This document shows, piece after piece, positions 62,229-64,000 of a stretch of DNA of 64,000 nucleotides; position 1 is the first letter of the stretch, and every line of letters begins with the position of its first letter. The notes under the pieces were generated by a model. The model ran no database searches, was not told where the DNA came from, and worked only from the letters and a program-made list of their open reading frames with translations. Made by a program: the position numbers and the translations under genes. The stretch spans positions 1 through 64,000 of the forward strand of contig CAKSNY010000004.1 in assembly GCA_934476455.1 (NCBI GenBank). The letters are read 5' to 3'. Source of the stretch: an uncultured Clostridia bacterium (GTDB lineage Bacteria; Bacillota; Clostridia; UMGS1883).

Positions 62229-63317
62229 GTGGTAAATAAGTATCTTAACAATATGCTTGTACAAATGGGAAAAATACTCGGCTGCGAGGTTGGTATAATT
62301 GACGGAAGCGGTACGGTGGTATCTTCCGGAACGGCTGAGGATGTAAGTGATAAAGCTGTGCAGATATGTGCGGAATGTCTTGAAAGCAAAAAGCGTATGA
62401 TGCAGAAATACGGCTGTACGTTTTATGCGGCGGCAACGCGCGGCAAGGTGGATTATGTGGTGTTTGTAAGAAACGATACCGCCGATGCGGAAAGGTATGT
62501 TGAAATGATTGCAACCTCGGTCGGCGGGATGCGTCAGCTTCATAATGACAGGTACGACAAGGCGAACTTTATAAAAAATATCTTGGCAGACAGCATTCTT
62601 CCGGGAGATGTGTTTCTTAAAAGCAAGGAACTGCATCTTACGTATGATTCGGACAGGGTTGTGTTTGCACTTCGTTATGATGAAATACGCGGTATCGACG
62701 TTTATGATATTGTAAGCAAAATTTTCCCCGATAACGGTAAAGATTTTGTAATAGATCTTGACAACAATATAATTGTAATAGTAAGAGAGGTTCGCCCGAC
62801 GGTTAAGGATACCGAGCTTGAGGGTTTGGCAAAGCAGATTGCAGACACCGTGTCGAGTGAGGCTATGGCAACCGTAAGGATAGGAATAGGCACCGTTGCC
62901 GCAAATATACGCGATATTGCAAAAAGCTATAAAGAAGCGCGCATTGCGCTTGAGGTAGGAAAGGTGTTTGACGGGGATAAGTATATCATAAATTACGACA
63001 ACCTCGGAATAGCACGGCTTATATATCAGCTGCCTACCACGCTTTGCGAACTGTTTTTGTCAGAGGTATTTAAAAAGGATTCCATAGACGCGCTTGATTC
63101 GGAAACGCTGTATACAATACAAAAGTTTTTTGAAAATAACCTTAATGTTTCCGAAACGGCACGCCAATTGTACGTTCACAGAAATACGCTTGTGTACAGG
63201 CTTGATAAGGTAAGAAAAATGACAGGGCTTGATCTGAGAATATTTGACCATGCGATTGTGTTTAAGGTTGCGCTGATGGTTAAAAAGTATCTTGTGTCCA
63301 AGCCGATGCGCATATGA
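62229..63317 (+). CDS. PucR/CdaR-type (sugar-diacid family) transcriptional regulator
   Basis: A 362-residue transcription factor. The N-terminal ~100 residues resemble a sensor of the CdaR/sugar-diacid type (KILGCEVGIIDGSGTVVSSG). A GGDEF-like-derived middle part is possible at about 140-250 (VRIGIGTVAANIRDIAKSYKEARIAL, as in PucR regulators). The C-terminal HTH is NVSETARQLYVHRNTLVYRLDKV, the classical PucR helix-turn-helix. GTG at 62229 is chosen, since ATG at 62217 overlaps the GAAAGGA ribosome site. The ligand is unknown. Confidence 0.85.
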   Translation: MVNKYLNNMLVQMGKILGCEVGIIDGSGTVVSSGTAEDVSDKAVQICAECLESKKRMMQKYGCTFYAAATRGKVDYVVFVRNDTADAERYVEMIATSVGGMRQLHNDRYDKANFIKNILADSILPGDVFLKSKELHLTYDSDRVVFALRYDEIRGIDVYDIVSKIFPDNGKDFVIDLDNNIIVIVREVRPTVKDTELEGLAKQIADTVSSEAMATVRIGIGTVAANIRDIAKSYKEARIALEVGKVFDGDKYIINYDNLGIARLIYQLPTTLCELFLSEVFKKDSIDALDSETLYTIQKFFENNLNVSETARQLYVHRNTLVYRLDKVRKMTGLDLRIFDHAIVFKVALMVKKYLVSKPMRI

Positions 63318-63402
63318 TAATAAACCCATAAGCGGATTTTTTGAAATACTGCGTTAAAAAGCAGCGCTGTACTTACCCAAACAAACGAAAGGAAGAAAAC
63401 AA

Positions 63403-64000
63403 GTGATAGAATTCAAAAACGTTACTGTTGTGTACGATAAAGACGTCGTCGGGCTTGACGATGTATCGTTTACAATATCAGACGGGGAATTTGTGTTCCT
63501 TGTAGGAAAAACAGGCGCGGGGAAAAGTTCTGCAATAAAGCTTTTGACCGGCGAGATAAAGCCAACTGCAGGCGATGTTGTAATCGACGGAATAATCGTA
63601 AACTCCCTAAAAAGGTCAAAAATCCCGTATTTGCGCAGAGCGCAGGGAGTTGTTTTTCAGGATTTTAGGCTGCTGCCGAATAAAACCGTTTACGAAAACG
63701 TTGCGTTTGCAATGGAAATATTAGGGAAAAGCCGTAAGGAGATTAAGCGTAAGGTACCTAAAATTCTTGCACTTGTCGGGCTTGACGAAAGAGCGAAAAA
63801 TTACCCGAATGAAATTTCGGGCGGGGAACAGCAGCGCGTAAGCATTGCGCGTGCGCTTGTAAACAGCCCGTCGCTTATAATAGCCGACGAGCCTACCGGA
63901 AATCTGGATGTTGAAACGTCGGGAGAGGTTATGAAGCTTTTTGAAGAAATTAACAAAATGGGTACAACCATAGTTATGGTTACCCATTCGGAAAAAATTG
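63403..64000 (+). CDS. ftsE: Cell-division ABC ATPase FtsE (3' end outside the window)
   Basis: The first 199 codons of FtsE, the ATPase which with FtsX controls peptidoglycan hydrolases at the septum. Walker A GKTGAGKSS, signature SGGEQQRVSIARAL, Walker B LIIADEPTGNLD and the switch His in VTHSEK are all present. VVFQDFRLLPNKTVYENVAFA is the typical FtsE Q-loop region. The start is GTG at 63403 with AAAGGAAG upstream. ftsX is expected just beyond the window. Confidence 0.94.
   Translation, partial: MIEFKNVTVVYDKDVVGLDDVSFTISDGEFVFLVGKTGAGKSSAIKLLTGEIKPTAGDVVIDGIIVNSLKRSKIPYLRRAQGVVFQDFRLLPNKTVYENVAFAMEILGKSRKEIKRKVPKILALVGLDERAKNYPNEISGGEQQRVSIARALVNSPSLIIADEPTGNLDVETSGEVMKLFEEINKMGTTIVMVTHSEKI

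Overview
The window looks like a chromosomal segment of an anaerobic, low-to-moderate G+C Bacillota, most likely class Clostridia. The indicators are Gram-positive Shine-Dalgarno sites and consensus sigma-A promoters, a six-subunit Rnf complex, SLH-domain surface proteins together with CsaB, BspA-type leucine-rich repeat proteins, and the DUF4317, DUF1846 and DUF3343 families. Genus and family cannot be fixed from the sequence alone.

Layout. 1-2.6 kb is an A+T-rich accessory segment: the 3' part of a tyrosine recombinase gene, then an ATPase/Toprim-like pair that resembles two-gene anti-phage systems. 2.7-8.7 kb holds a small rubredoxin, a large tandem-HTH regulator on the minus strand and two secreted BspA-like proteins, one with SLH anchors. 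8.8-14.4 kb has a MerR-type regulator and the str cluster (rpsL, rpsG, fusA, tuf). 14.5-23 kb carries a secreted GH18-type protein, an ACT/metallo-beta-lactamase fusion, a MATE exporter, nadE with a DUF1846 gene, and a DUF4317 gene. 23-29 kb is an ABC/DUF1854/ABC/DegV operon. 29-35.6 kb is a tightly overlapping run: rRNA-methyltransferase-like gene, ECF transporter module, truA, a DUF5711-like gene, a cvpA-like gene and a polysaccharide-deacetylase-like gene. 35.6-36.3 kb contains a duplicated ~180-bp intergenic element and a tRNA-Thr.

36.3-43 kb: an amidase-like protein that seems to lack its catalytic Cys, an aconitase-like hydratase with NADP-type isocitrate dehydrogenase, and a tyrosine-kinase/phosphatase module (Wzz-like, BY-kinase, PHP phosphatase) without adjacent glycan genes. 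43-50.4 kb: radical SAM enzyme, tyrS, mntP, csaB, a small membrane protein and a large SLH surface protein. 50.5-58.7 kb: rnfCDGEAB, ldh, a CPBP protease and a COG2509-like flavoprotein. 58.8-62 kb (minus strand): cdaR and cdaA for cyclic di-AMP, a cysteine desulfurase and a DUF3343 protein. The window ends in a PucR-type regulator and a truncated ftsE.

How the parts fit. CsaB would pyruvylate the cell-wall polymer to which the SLH domains of the two SLH proteins here bind. Rnf would couple ferredoxin oxidation to NAD+ reduction and an ion gradient, and the adjacent Ldh would use NADH. The hydratase and isocitrate dehydrogenase could supply 2-oxoglutarate and NADPH. The least explained units are the ATPase/Toprim pair, the PH-like-domain ABC/DUF1854 operon, the ACT-MBL fusion and the duplicated element beside the tRNA.
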